Positions 8,043 through 16,306 of a stretch of DNA of 30,252 nucleotides are shown here, one piece after another. The notes under the pieces are model-generated. The model worked only from the letters and a program-made list of their open reading frames with translations, made no database searches and was not told the origin of the DNA. A program made the translations under genes and the position numbers. Origin of the DNA: RGIG1934 sp045122895 (lineage in GTDB: Bacteria; Bacillota; Clostridia; Lachnospirales; Lachnospiraceae); the NCBI GenBank assembly GCA_045122895.1, contig JBGVIE010000054.1, forward strand, positions 1 through 30,252, written 5' to 3'. Within the stretch, counting starts at the first letter, position 1. Every line of letters begins with the position of its first letter.

Positions 8043-8481
8043 TTTCTTTCATATACCTCTTTTTCTTTGATTTTTTCACTCTGTTTATGGTCAGTTGGTG
8101 TGATATCATACCGAAATATCCTATTCCCACATACATTACAGAATAAATGAGTGAAGTCGGTCCAAGTAGCACAAGTGCTCCCGGAACATAATAGGCTGCA
8201 TATATAAGTGGAACAAGTGCTTTCTTATCAGCATATCCGCAGGTAGAATAGCTTGCCATAAATACATACAAAGGATTCACGCCCATAAGCACCATACTCA
8301 TAATCTGAGTATATGCATTCATAGTCTCTTCTGTTGCGAATGCAAAGTATATTACAAATGGAAAAATATAATATACAATACATCCTATCCCTAAAAAGAT
8401 ATATAATCTTTTTAGGAATTTCTTCTGTTTAATAACCGGTTCTCTTGTATCGATTATTTTTTTATTACCTTGTGCTGCCAT
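7996..8481 (-). CDS. Multipass membrane protein of the MoxR/DUF58 run (161 aa)
   Basis: The family is not recognised. Hydrophobic segments at about 24-48, 54-75, 88-106 and 109-127 predict four membrane passes, with basic, probably cytoplasmic ends (N-terminal IKQKKFLKR; C-terminal KKSKKKRYMKENGKK). Its ATG shares one base with the stop codon of the DUF4129-like gene (TAATG), and AAAGG lies 7 nt upstream, so the two are translationally coupled. It probably works with that gene at the membrane; the function is unknown. Confidence 0.75.
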   Translation of the reverse strand: MAAQGNKKIIDTREPVIKQKKFLKRLYIFLGIGCIVYYIFPFVIYFAFATEETMNAYTQIMSMVLMGVNPLYVFMASYSTCGYADKKALVPLIYAAYYVPGALVLLGPTSLIYSVMYVGIGYFGMISHQLTINRVKKSKKKRYMKENGKKQETKKVSKRGR

Positions 8482-9758
8482 TATTTTACCTTTCCTGACA
8501 TCTGTTTTAATTCTTCGTTTGTGAGCATCTCATCACTGTATCTTGCCTTTTCGTACAGTTCCTTCATAGTATCGATGTTTTCACCTGACTTCTTATAAAT
8601 CTTTTCAGATATATCAGTCGGAGTATCCGACGGTACAACATCTATGAATGTGCCTTTATAGCTCATTACTTTTTTCCTAAACAAATGTCTTGCCTTTTCA
8701 TTATTATTCTTTGATTTGAAAGGAGAAAAATCTCTTGTCTTTTTTGCTCGCGACAATTTCGTAACGACATCTTTATCCTTCCTGGCTATTATCTCTTCTG
8801 AAGAATAATCTTTTGTCATATACTGTTTAAAATACATTATTAACAAATATACACCAAAAATTATAAAACCAATAATTACAGTAATCATGATTGCGTCTGT
8901 AATTGCATTAACGATATCATTGGCCTCCAACTGCTCAACCGTATCTTTTGTCAAATCAACAGTCTCCTCCTGCTCTGTTGTAGTTACCTCTTTATCGTCA
9001 GGTACGTATTCCCCCTCTTTACAAAGCGAGACACAACCAACTGCCATATTTCCTAATGCCTTACCTGTTTTCTTAAGAGCAATCCTCAGCGAACTGTCAT
9101 CAGTTACAAGCGAACATGCCGTCATAATCAAAATCAACGCAACTGTAAACACCAGTGATAACAGTTTGATATTCATCCCCATAATTCTTCCAACCGCGAT
9201 ACTACCGCCAGAAGGCACACTAAGAATACGTTCTATAAATTTGTCCATAAATATATTAAAAAAATTCAGAAAAATAAACAGTACTGCACATATCAGCATT
9301 GTTTTATCAACATATTCTGACAGAAAATAATGTACATGAAGATATACCGGCACTATTATGACAAATGTCTCTGCCGGAATCACAATCGAAGCTTTTGTTC
9401 TTGAATGGGTCTCACTCTTCCAGAACCCATTGGCAATATAATAAACCGCAGCAACAAAAACCATACAAATAATCTTTTCACCATTCTGCATCGGAAGGAA
9501 TACCCCTCCTATGAATACCAGATATACAAGCTTAAACAAAATAAAATTGTTAATGTACTTCTTGGCAAACAAATCTGCATAACACAGCGCAAACACAAAC
9601 CCATACGCCCATATCGTATGGGCTTTCGTTTCATTCTCAAATTGTAAAATCTCACTCACATAGAGTTCAAAAATAATGAGAATCAAAGCAAATGAGAATG
9701 TATTTATCAGGTCTCTAAACAATGTAAGTCCTGATATCCTTGTCTTGTCCCGGTTCAT
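8481..9758 (-). CDS. DUF4129-like multipass membrane protein
   Basis: The 425-aa protein has about seven membrane segments in its first 220 residues (near 20-38, 47-62, 70-90, 95-112, 128-145, 152-170, 198-216). An acidic, Thr/Glu-rich outer region (250-285) follows, then one more membrane segment (287-310) and a basic cytoplasmic tail ending LYEKARYSDEMLTNEELKQM. That tail resembles the DUF4129 domain found at the end of transglutaminase-like proteins beside MoxR and DUF58 genes. The transglutaminase domain itself (Cys-His-Asp) is absent. The start at 9758 is set by GGGAGG about 9 nt upstream, inside the last codons of the DUF58 gene. The DUF4129 assignment is by motif and context. Confidence 0.75.
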   Translation of the reverse strand: MNRDKTRISGLTLFRDLINTFSFALILIIFELYVSEILQFENETKAHTIWAYGFVFALCYADLFAKKYINNFILFKLVYLVFIGGVFLPMQNGEKIICMVFVAAVYYIANGFWKSETHSRTKASIVIPAETFVIIVPVYLHVHYFLSEYVDKTMLICAVLFIFLNFFNIFMDKFIERILSVPSGGSIAVGRIMGMNIKLLSLVFTVALILIMTACSLVTDDSSLRIALKKTGKALGNMAVGCVSLCKEGEYVPDDKEVTTTEQEETVDLTKDTVEQLEANDIVNAITDAIMITVIIGFIIFGVYLLIMYFKQYMTKDYSSEEIIARKDKDVVTKLSRAKKTRDFSPFKSKNNNEKARHLFRKKVMSYKGTFIDVVPSDTPTDISEKIYKKSGENIDTMKELYEKARYSDEMLTNEELKQMSGKVK

Positions 9759-9759
9759 A

Positions 9760-10887
9760 TTATTCCACCTCCCATTTAATAACATCCTGGGAAATGTCAT
9801 CAAGATTAACTATTTTCGTCTCAGGCACTATAAAATAGCAGCTAAGTCCGCTACTCTTTAAGCAGGCATAATAGTCCATCAAATCACCATGTCTGTAATT
9901 CGAGATAAAGACATACACTGAATTGCCTGACATCTGTCCTGTTGACAATCTGTTATCAAAATATGCTTTTACCATCTCTAAGAAATCATCATATTTGATA
10001 TTTAAGTCTATTCTGGATAATGCATGGTCAATCGCATCCATATGTTTGTCGTATGAACCCGCATTTCGGCAAACCCTCTCATTCGTAAATAAATCCTTTC
10101 CATTTGTCTCTATAGCCACAGGAATCTTTTGTTTTACAAACTGACTTGCGATGGTGCTTGCAATGCTGATACCTGCCTCCTGCAATTTCTCATCTCTTGA
10201 ATAAATCTCTGATTCAAGGTTGAGGAAAATAACCACCTCCTGTGAAGATGTGGTAAAAAAAGTATTTACCTGAAGCTTGTTGTGCTTTGCAGAACACTTC
10301 CAGTTAATGCTTCTCATCGTGTCTGTCGGCATATATTCTCTTATTCCCCTAAACTCAAAGGGATCATCAACAACGTGCTTTGCCATTATGAAATCTCCCA
10401 TAATCGTCTTATAAGGTACTTCAAAAGGCCTCATACTGAGTTTCTTAGGATATACATGAATAACCATTTTGTTCTTCATCCTCGCGAGAAGTTGTTCACT
10501 CATAAGTAAATCTGTTGAAGTTATGCTTATATCATTCATGTAAAAACATCCTCGTTTAGTACAAGTAAAAGTAAGTTCTCTTTTGATTTCCTCGTGACCT
10601 TTTATTGAAAAAATATCATCCCTGTAATAGTAATCAGTTACGCACGAATTCTCTTCATCATCAAACACAAAGGTTCTAGGAGTATTAAATTTTACGTGTA
10701 CCATTGGCAACGGCAATAACTTATCATTAGTAATAACTTCTGTTAATACATTTTTATCGCCTGCATTACACACCAGGTCTTTTATGGTAATGTCTACAAA
10801 AAAATCTTTTTTCCAACTTATTCTATACAGAACAGCCTGTATCTTAAAGACCATATACAGACATACAATAGCTATTATAAGTTTCAA
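9760..10887 (-). CDS. DUF58 domain protein
   Basis: The 375-aa protein has one N-terminal hydrophobic segment (1-20), a beta-rich region and the DUF58 hallmark at about 175-201, in which FRGIREYMPTDTMRSINWK is the recognisable core. A vWA-like fold follows. DUF58 proteins are nearly always encoded next to MoxR AAA+ ATPases and are thought to be their membrane-associated partners; the biochemical function is not established. The start codon is TTG at 10887, with a GGGGG ribosome site about 8 nt upstream. It lies 12 nt behind moxR, and its last codons carry the ribosome site of the next gene. Confidence 0.9.
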   Translation of the reverse strand: MKLIIAIVCLYMVFKIQAVLYRISWKKDFFVDITIKDLVCNAGDKNVLTEVITNDKLLPLPMVHVKFNTPRTFVFDDEENSCVTDYYYRDDIFSIKGHEEIKRELTFTCTKRGCFYMNDISITSTDLLMSEQLLARMKNKMVIHVYPKKLSMRPFEVPYKTIMGDFIMAKHVVDDPFEFRGIREYMPTDTMRSINWKCSAKHNKLQVNTFFTTSSQEVVIFLNLESEIYSRDEKLQEAGISIASTIASQFVKQKIPVAIETNGKDLFTNERVCRNAGSYDKHMDAIDHALSRIDLNIKYDDFLEMVKAYFDNRLSTGQMSGNSVYVFISNYRHGDLMDYYACLKSSGLSCYFIVPETKIVNLDDISQDVIKWEVE

Positions 10888-10899
10888 ACCAAATGCCCC

Positions 10900-11853
10900 C
10901 TATTTACTAAAGTCCTCCGATGGAACTAATATGCCTGACACTACTTCATTGATAATGTGTTCTTTGCCTGATGCATTTGATATGCTTGTAAATGACACTA
11001 TTCTGTGCGCCAATACCGGAACCACCAGCTTCTTAATGTCTTCCGGTGTCACATATGTTCTTCCCTTTATCGCTGCATAACTTTGTGCAGCCTTCATAAG
11101 TGCTATTGTTCCTCTTGGACTTACCCCAGAAGATATTGAGGCATTGTCTCTTGTTGCTTTTGCAATCTCTGCTATGTATTTCTTAATAGAATCATGCACA
11201 AACACCTTGCAGACACTCTTTTGCATCTCTAGCACATCCCCTGATGTACATACAGGCCTTATTGTCTCAACCGGATTATTCTCAATAAACCTGTCAAGAA
11301 TAGCAACTTCCTCATCAATTGTCGGAAATCCCATAGACAACTGCATTAAGAATCTGTCCATCTGTGCTTCCGGAAGTGCAAATGTACCTGCAGTCTCAAT
11401 CGGATTCTCTGTTGCAATTACAAGGAAAGGTGATGTTAACACTCTTGTGTTACCATCAACCGTAACCTGCTTTTCTTCCATACATTCAAGCAGGCTTGAC
11501 TGTGTTCTTGGTGTTGCCCTGTTTATCTCATCTGCCAATAAAATATTAGTAAACACAGGTCCCGGCACGAATACAAATTCGCCTTCCTTTTGGTTGAACA
11601 CACTAAGACCTGTTATATCAGATGGTAGCAGGTCCGGTGTAAACTGTATTCTTGAAAAATCCGAATCAATTGATCTGGCAAGTGATTTGGCAAGCATTGT
11701 CTTACCTGTTCCCGGCGTATCCTCAAGCAATACATGTCCACCACTTATAAGTGCCGTGAGCAGCAAATCAATTGTATCTTCCTTACCTATTATTACCTTT
11801 GAGATATTCTCTTTTATACCTCTTGCAATCTGACTAATCTCGTTTACTTCCAT
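10900..11853 (-). CDS. MoxR-family AAA+ ATPase
   Basis: The 317-aa protein is a complete MoxR ATPase, a chaperone-like AAA+ enzyme involved in maturing or regulating protein complexes. Walker A is DTPGTGKT (45-52), Walker B is ILLADEINRA (104-113), sensor 1 is in VIATENPIE (about 147-155) and ISSGVSPRG carries the sensor 2 arginine region. The start ATG at 11853 follows a strong AGGAGGAGAAGG stretch. Gene order coiled-coil protein, moxR, DUF58, DUF4129-like, with gaps of about 15 nt or less, indicates one transcript and one functional unit. Confidence 0.95.
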   Translation of the reverse strand: MEVNEISQIARGIKENISKVIIGKEDTIDLLLTALISGGHVLLEDTPGTGKTMLAKSLARSIDSDFSRIQFTPDLLPSDITGLSVFNQKEGEFVFVPGPVFTNILLADEINRATPRTQSSLLECMEEKQVTVDGNTRVLTSPFLVIATENPIETAGTFALPEAQMDRFLMQLSMGFPTIDEEVAILDRFIENNPVETIRPVCTSGDVLEMQKSVCKVFVHDSIKKYIAEIAKATRDNASISSGVSPRGTIALMKAAQSYAAIKGRTYVTPEDIKKLVVPVLAHRIVSFTSISNASGKEHIINEVVSGILVPSEDFSK

Positions 11854-11867
11854 CGTTCCTTCTCCTC

Positions 11868-12641
11868 CTAGTTAAATATTCCCATTATATATGCCACAAA
11901 GATTGCCACATTCAAAAATGTTAACCAGAGATTTACTCCTATCATAATCTTCATAGTGGAGTTTCTCTTTCTCATATCTTCGCCCATATTACGCACAAGA
12001 TCTTCAAAGTTATTTGCCATAGTATCATTATTCATCTGAAGCAGTTTCTTAACGCTTCCCGGCAATGTGATAATACTGTTAACTTTGTTTGAAGTGTCTT
12101 CAACCATCTGATTGATTCTGTCGAATTCAGTCTGAATAGTCGCAAGCTTATTCCCCATATTATTTACAGACTCGATTACCCCCATAACCCTGTCTATATC
12201 TAAACTGTCAATCTTTTTCTGCACCCTGTCAAGTTCTAAAATGACATCATTGTTGTTGAGACTGTCCAGAGTCTTTTGCACCCTGTCAATCTCCGATATA
12301 ACATCGTCATTGTTAATATTATCAAGTGCTTTCTGCACCCTGTCGATTTCTGTCATAACATCATTATTGTTCAGTTCCCGCAGGCTGTTATTAAGTCTTT
12401 CAAGGCTCTCTACTACTTCAGAGTTATCCTTAACTTCTATTGAACGATTCGTCTCTGCAATCCTAATCTGCTCAAGCTCCGTCTCAATTTTTTTACTTAG
12501 TCCTCGTAAAAATTTGGCATTCTCCAGATTCTGAAGCTTTAAATCTTCTATTCTTGAATTGATGCTTACAAGAACCTTTTTATCATCACTTGGTGCTGTT
12601 ACAGCATCTGTTTTCTTTATTACGTTATCTAATAATCCCAT
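11868..12641 (-). CDS. Coiled-coil protein with four 19-aa repeats and a C-terminal membrane anchor
   Basis: The family is not recognised. The 257-aa product is almost all helix: a predicted coiled coil from about 25 to 225, then one membrane segment (about 233-254) at the extreme C-terminus, giving a tail-anchored topology with most of the protein in the cytoplasm. In the middle (about 94-169) are four copies of a 19-residue unit; three are close (for example NNDDVISEIDRVQKTLDSL) and the fourth is divergent. The ribosome site GGAGG lies 5 nt before the ATG. It is the gene directly upstream of moxR (15-nt gap), so it may be a scaffold or partner for that system; this is inference. Confidence 0.8.
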   Translation of the reverse strand: MGLLDNVIKKTDAVTAPSDDKKVLVSINSRIEDLKLQNLENAKFLRGLSKKIETELEQIRIAETNRSIEVKDNSEVVESLERLNNSLRELNNNDVMTEIDRVQKALDNINNDDVISEIDRVQKTLDSLNNNDVILELDRVQKKIDSLDIDRVMGVIESVNNMGNKLATIQTEFDRINQMVEDTSNKVNSIITLPGSVKKLLQMNNDTMANNFEDLVRNMGEDMRKRNSTMKIMIGVNLWLTFLNVAIFVAYIMGIFN

Positions 12642-12733
12642 TTTTTCCTCCTTAGCGAAGTAACTTTATTTGCGTAGATGCGCGAAGAGAAATTCGCGTA
12701 GGCGATTTCTCTGATGTACTGATTTTTCACATT
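12642..12733 (-). promoter_or_regulatory. Intergenic stem-loop element with two alternative pairings
   Basis: This 92-nt gap holds a locally GC-richer palindromic block. AGAGAAATTCGC (12686-12697) can pair with GCGATTTCTCT (12702-12712) with one bulge, or CGCGAA (12681-12686) with TTCGCG (12693-12698). The two folds exclude each other. There is no T-run typical of a terminator. I see no clear promoter in the gap. Confidence 0.4.
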
Positions 12734-13873
12734 TTACTGTTTTAAGTAGTCAGGCAGATTGATTTTTACTCTTACAATTTTCCACTCGCCGTTTTTGTTT
12801 TTATTAAAGGTAAGGTAGGCTTCTTCCTTCCCCTTACCCTCCAAAAGATCCTGATTAGCTGTAAGCATTGTTCTTGGCGCTTTTGCAGAATATTGGTATG
12901 AGTACACCACTTTTACTACCACTTCATCAGGATAGTTATAAGAATATATACTATCTTTCATCTTTTTTATTTCAAAGGTCTCTATCTGCGCGCCGTCTTC
13001 ACCTGTGGTCCAGTTAACCATCTTCTCATATACTTTAAGGATTGTCGCCCTCGCCTTTTCACTCTTGGCAAACAACGGTTCAACGCCACTATATTCAACA
13101 CCCTCAAGTGCGTGCGCAAACATCTGACCAAGTACGTATTCTGAATACTCCTCTATCTCACAGGCAACCTGAGGATTCAATCCAAAATCATCTAATTGGA
13201 ATACCTTTTCTGTATCTTCATGGGAAATAATAATATTTTCATTAAGAGCATCAATATTCTTTCCGGAAATTTTCACATTGTGGCTTCCCGTAAAAATACG
13301 AAGCAGTTCATAATACCTGGTACTTCCATCGATAGATTCTGTATCAACGTACTCTTCGATATCCTTTCCATCAAGAGTCACATTCATATCGACCGGTACT
13401 CCCAAAACATATTTGTCAACAATCTCATCTTCTATATTCACTTTCCAGGAATTAAATATTAAATATTTCTTTTCTGCCTGCCTGTCTAATTTGACTGTTA
13501 TTGTCCCTTCCGTCTCATCCTTTTTCACATATTTAATCTCATATGTACGACTGTCAGTTTCTTTTTCTAAAAGCTCTATATCATATTTATCAATGCCGCC
13601 CTTAATCAGATGACTCTCCATCATCTTTGAGTAACTGTCATAATCTATGAATTTAGATTCAACTATATCTGTCATCTCATACATTTTCTCATAATTGCCT
13701 GTAAGCAGATACTCAAAATACTGAGTTACAAACTTCTCTGAATCTCCTGCTCTTTTGCCATATGCAAACCATATTCCAAGAAATGCAAATATGACAAGTA
13801 TTACTAACGTCTCAAGGAAATCAAATACTCCTTTTTTTGTTATTTTAGGTTTTTTTATCTTTATTTTTTTCAT
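12734..13873 (-). CDS. TcaA-like membrane-anchored extracellular protein
   Basis: The 379-aa protein has a very basic N-terminus (KKIKIKKPKITKK), one membrane segment (about 18-38) and an extracellular part of about 340 residues. The first outer domain (about 44-130) looks like the NTF2-like N-terminal domain of MecA/TcaA proteins. Next comes a short beta domain (VTLDGKDI...LRIFTGSHNVKISGKN) that resembles the TcaA repeat, then a C-terminal NTF2-like domain (about 225-379). TcaA affects the response to glycopeptides in staphylococci. The assignment rests on domain pattern, not on a strong signature. The start at 13873 is set by AAAAGGAT about 8 nt upstream. It is the first gene of the long minus-strand run, behind its own promoter. 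Confidence 0.6.
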   Translation of the reverse strand: MKKIKIKKPKITKKGVFDFLETLVILVIFAFLGIWFAYGKRAGDSEKFVTQYFEYLLTGNYEKMYEMTDIVESKFIDYDSYSKMMESHLIKGGIDKYDIELLEKETDSRTYEIKYVKKDETEGTITVKLDRQAEKKYLIFNSWKVNIEDEIVDKYVLGVPVDMNVTLDGKDIEEYVDTESIDGSTRYYELLRIFTGSHNVKISGKNIDALNENIIISHEDTEKVFQLDDFGLNPQVACEIEEYSEYVLGQMFAHALEGVEYSGVEPLFAKSEKARATILKVYEKMVNWTTGEDGAQIETFEIKKMKDSIYSYNYPDEVVVKVVYSYQYSAKAPRTMLTANQDLLEGKGKEEAYLTFNKNKNGEWKIVRVKINLPDYLKQ

Positions 13874-13910
13874 AGCACTAATCCTTTTAAGATACATTTA
13901 ATCAGAGTAT

Positions 13911-13939
13911 ATTGTATCACGATATCGCCGTTAAAACAA
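13911..13939 (-). promoter_or_regulatory. Promoter of the TcaA-like gene and following run
   Basis: Minus strand: -35 TTGTTT (13934-13939), 17-nt spacer, -10 TACAAT (13911-13916). The -10 is good and the -35 weak, as expected of an activated promoter. It diverges from the promoter at 14006-14034. Confidence 0.55.
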
Positions 13940-13940
13940 T

Positions 13941-14004
13941 GTGTAACTATTCAGAGCTACGCAATTTTTTCGTGTCTTGCTCTGAACAATTACAACAATG
14001 TAAT
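13941..14004. promoter_or_regulatory. Dyad symmetry between divergent promoters
   Basis: Two nested inverted repeats lie between the divergent -35 elements. An imperfect pair spans 13941-13957 and 13979-13996, with TTCAGAGC/GCTCTGAA perfect at its core. A perfect ATTACA-ACAA-TGTAAT spans 13989-14004 and ends 1 nt before the plus-strand -35. These are operator candidates; the regulator is unknown. Confidence 0.45.
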
Positions 14005-14005
14005 A

Positions 14006-14034
14006 TTGACATCCGCCAAAAGGTTTTCTACAAT
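14006..14034 (+). promoter_or_regulatory. Strong sigma-A promoter of the sigma-like gene
   Basis: TTGACA (14006-14011), a 17-nt spacer and TACAAT (14029-14034): a perfect -35, ideal spacing and a 5/6 -10. The predicted transcription start is near 14041, about 25 nt before the ATG at 14066. Confidence 0.85.
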
Positions 14035-14065
14035 TAAGAAAGTACAAAAAAGGATTGGAGAAAAT

Positions 14066-14863
14066 ATGGATAAGAGACGGGAATTTAATGAGGCCCTTGC
14101 GGACCTTATGGAGCTTGCCGCCACCAACGGCAACAAGCTTACAACAGAAGAAATCGACAGTATGTTTGAAGGCATCATAGATGACAAGAGCATGCTTGAA
14201 CATGTGTATGAATACCTGGTTGAGAACAAGGTAACCATCACCGGTTATGTGAAATCACTGTCAAGTGATGACCTTGCCGACGCAGCAAGTGAAATCATTC
14301 CTTCAGATGACAAAAAGGATTACACTGAGTCAGCAACCGAGCAGGCCTATATAGATATGTATCTGTCAGAGCTTGAAGATATTATGCCTGCCACAAAGGA
14401 GGAGGAAGAGGCGCTTATCGCCGATAGCCTTAACGGATCAACCAAAGCCAAAGACAGGCTTGTAGAACTAAATCTCTCCTACGTTATCGAAATAGTGGAG
14501 AATTTCAGAGGTGAGGGAGTTCACACCTCAGACCTTATTCAAGAGGGAAATCTTGGACTGATTCAGGGAATTGCCACATACGATGGCAAACCCGAATTGG
14601 ACTATTTTAAAATGCATCTAAAAGACAATATTCTTACGGCACTTAACAATGCATTGGATGAAGAAATCGGTGCTTCAAGAATCGGGCGCCACATAGCCGA
14701 CAGGGCAAATGCACTTGACAGATTCTGTGTAGAATTTGCCAAAGAACACGAAAGAGAAGCAACACTTGCCGAAATCTCGGAGGGTATGGCACTTCCCGAG
14801 GAAGAGATAAGAAATATCATGAAACACTCACTGGATGCACTTAATTCAGACGGTGAAGAATAG
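14066..14863 (+). CDS. Sigma-70-like protein lacking region 4
   Basis: The 265-aa product reads as a sigma factor cut off after region 3. Residues 5-62 resemble sigma region 1.1 (LADLMELAATNGNKLTTEEI). Residues 93-120 resemble region 1.2 (AYIDMYLSEL then TKEEEEALIA). Residues 130-172 are a good region 2.1-2.2, with DLIQEGNLGLIQG, the core RNA polymerase contact. Residues 205-262 resemble region 3, with REATLAEISEGMALPEEEIR. Regions 2.3-2.4, which melt and read the -10 element, are replaced by DYFKMHLKDNILTALNNALD without the aromatic residues. The protein stops before any region 4 helix-turn-helix. The ATG at 14066 follows GGAG at short spacing. It probably binds RNA polymerase but is unlikely to direct transcription as a normal sigma; the function is unknown. 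Confidence 0.8.
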   Translation: MDKRREFNEALADLMELAATNGNKLTTEEIDSMFEGIIDDKSMLEHVYEYLVENKVTITGYVKSLSSDDLADAASEIIPSDDKKDYTESATEQAYIDMYLSELEDIMPATKEEEEALIADSLNGSTKAKDRLVELNLSYVIEIVENFRGEGVHTSDLIQEGNLGLIQGIATYDGKPELDYFKMHLKDNILTALNNALDEEIGASRIGRHIADRANALDRFCVEFAKEHEREATLAEISEGMALPEEEIRNIMKHSLDALNSDGEE

Positions 14864-14881
14864 GAATGGAGATTTATATTT

Positions 14882-16306
14882 ATGAAAAAAAGACTTTTGG
14901 CTTTTATACTTGCCACTACTATGGTATTTTCTGCTACTGCCTGTAGCAAAGATAATGCAAAGAAAGATGAAACTCAAAAAGAGAAGACAACCACCTCTGA
15001 AAAATCTCAAAAAGAAGAGGTCAAAAGACCAACTGCTTCTTATGCAGACACGGCTATCATATATGAGGTGAATGTTCGTCAGTATACAGAGGAAGGCACA
15101 TTCAACGCTTTTTCTAAGCACCTTGAAAGACTCAAGGATATGGGAATTAACACTCTTTGGTTTATGCCAATATATGATATCGCCGAAGAAGGCAGAAAAG
15201 GTTCACTTGGTTCATATTACGCAATCAAGGATTATAAAACAGTCAACGACGAGTTTGGTACTATGGAGGATTTCAAAGCCCTGGTAGATAAAGCACACGA
15301 AATGGGCTTTAAAGTTATGCTTGACTGGGTTGCAAATCATACAGGTTGGGATCACACCTGGATTAAAGAGCATAATGATTTCTACAAGAAAGATGACACA
15401 GGCAATATCATCTGGCCGGAGGGAACTGACTGGGATGACGTGGCACAGCTTGATTATGACAACAAAGATATGAGAGCAGCGATGATAGATGCTATGAAAT
15501 TCTGGATTACAGAAGTTGATGTAGACGGTTTCCGTTGTGATTATGCTTCCGGCGTACCTGCAGACTTTTGGAACGAAGCAAGAGAGGAACTTAACAAAGT
15601 CAAAGAAATCTATATGCTTGCCGAAGATGGTCCTGAGAGCAACGCATTGTTAATAAGTGCATTTGAAAGCGATTACAGTTTTGGTCTGTACAACACACTT
15701 GTAGCTGTAACAACAGGCAGCAAACATGCAAGTGACCTTCAGTATGATATAGCACCAAAGCTTCCTGCCGGTTCCTTCAAGATGAATTTCATCGAAAACC
15801 ACGACAAGAACTCTTATGATAAATCTTTAGAAGAACGTTTTGGTAAAGACGCAATCAACGCGCTTACAACTTTGATTTTTACACTTAAAGGAGCTCCACT
15901 TGTATATTCAGGTCAGGAAGAAGGAATCACAAAGACACTTGCTTTCTTTGAAAAAGATTTAATTCCATTTGGAACTTATGAGTACGCACCGCTTATCACA
16001 AAACTCTCGTCAATAAAGACAAACCACGCTGTACTTAACAACATAACAGGTGGCGATATCGAGGTACTAAATACCGGAAACGATGACGTACTTGCTTTCA
16101 CAAGACAGAATGATGAAGAGAGCATTACAGTAGTTATGAATCTCTCAAAAAAAGATGCCACTATTGATTCCGATGATTTTAACATAACCGGCGACACACT
16201 GCTACATGGGGATTCAGATAACGCAGCACTTGAAGAAAACGGCGATGTTGAGTTAAAAAAAGGAACAACTATTAAGGCTTTTGAATATTATGTGATTTGT
16301 AAATAA
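14882..16306 (+). CDS. GH13 alpha-amylase-family lipoprotein
   Basis: The 474-aa protein has a signal peptide with a lipobox ending SATAC (Cys21), a Lys/Thr/Glu-rich spacer to about 50, then a GH13 TIM barrel and a C-terminal beta domain. Visible catalytic residues are the nucleophile Asp220 (DGFRCDYA), the acid/base Glu248 (MLAEDG) and Asp308 (FIENHDK). LDWVANHTG (147-155) is conserved region I. It is predicted to sit on the outer face of the membrane and act on alpha-glucans or maltooligosaccharides; exact specificity cannot be read. It begins 18 nt after the sigma-like gene and is probably co-transcribed with it. Its last 35 nt overlap the 3' end of the phosphoesterase gene on the other strand. 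No terminator is seen. Confidence 0.93.
   Translation: MKKRLLAFILATTMVFSATACSKDNAKKDETQKEKTTTSEKSQKEEVKRPTASYADTAIIYEVNVRQYTEEGTFNAFSKHLERLKDMGINTLWFMPIYDIAEEGRKGSLGSYYAIKDYKTVNDEFGTMEDFKALVDKAHEMGFKVMLDWVANHTGWDHTWIKEHNDFYKKDDTGNIIWPEGTDWDDVAQLDYDNKDMRAAMIDAMKFWITEVDVDGFRCDYASGVPADFWNEAREELNKVKEIYMLAEDGPESNALLISAFESDYSFGLYNTLVAVTTGSKHASDLQYDIAPKLPAGSFKMNFIENHDKNSYDKSLEERFGKDAINALTTLIFTLKGAPLVYSGQEEGITKTLAFFEKDLIPFGTYEYAPLITKLSSIKTNHAVLNNITGGDIEVLNTGNDDVLAFTRQNDEESITVVMNLSKKDATIDSDDFNITGDTLLHGDSDNAALEENGDVELKKGTTIKAFEYYVICK

Noticed and set aside
11144..11833. 229-codon plus-strand open frame
   Set aside because: It is antisense to the clearly genuine MoxR gene, has no ribosome site and shows no recognisable motif.
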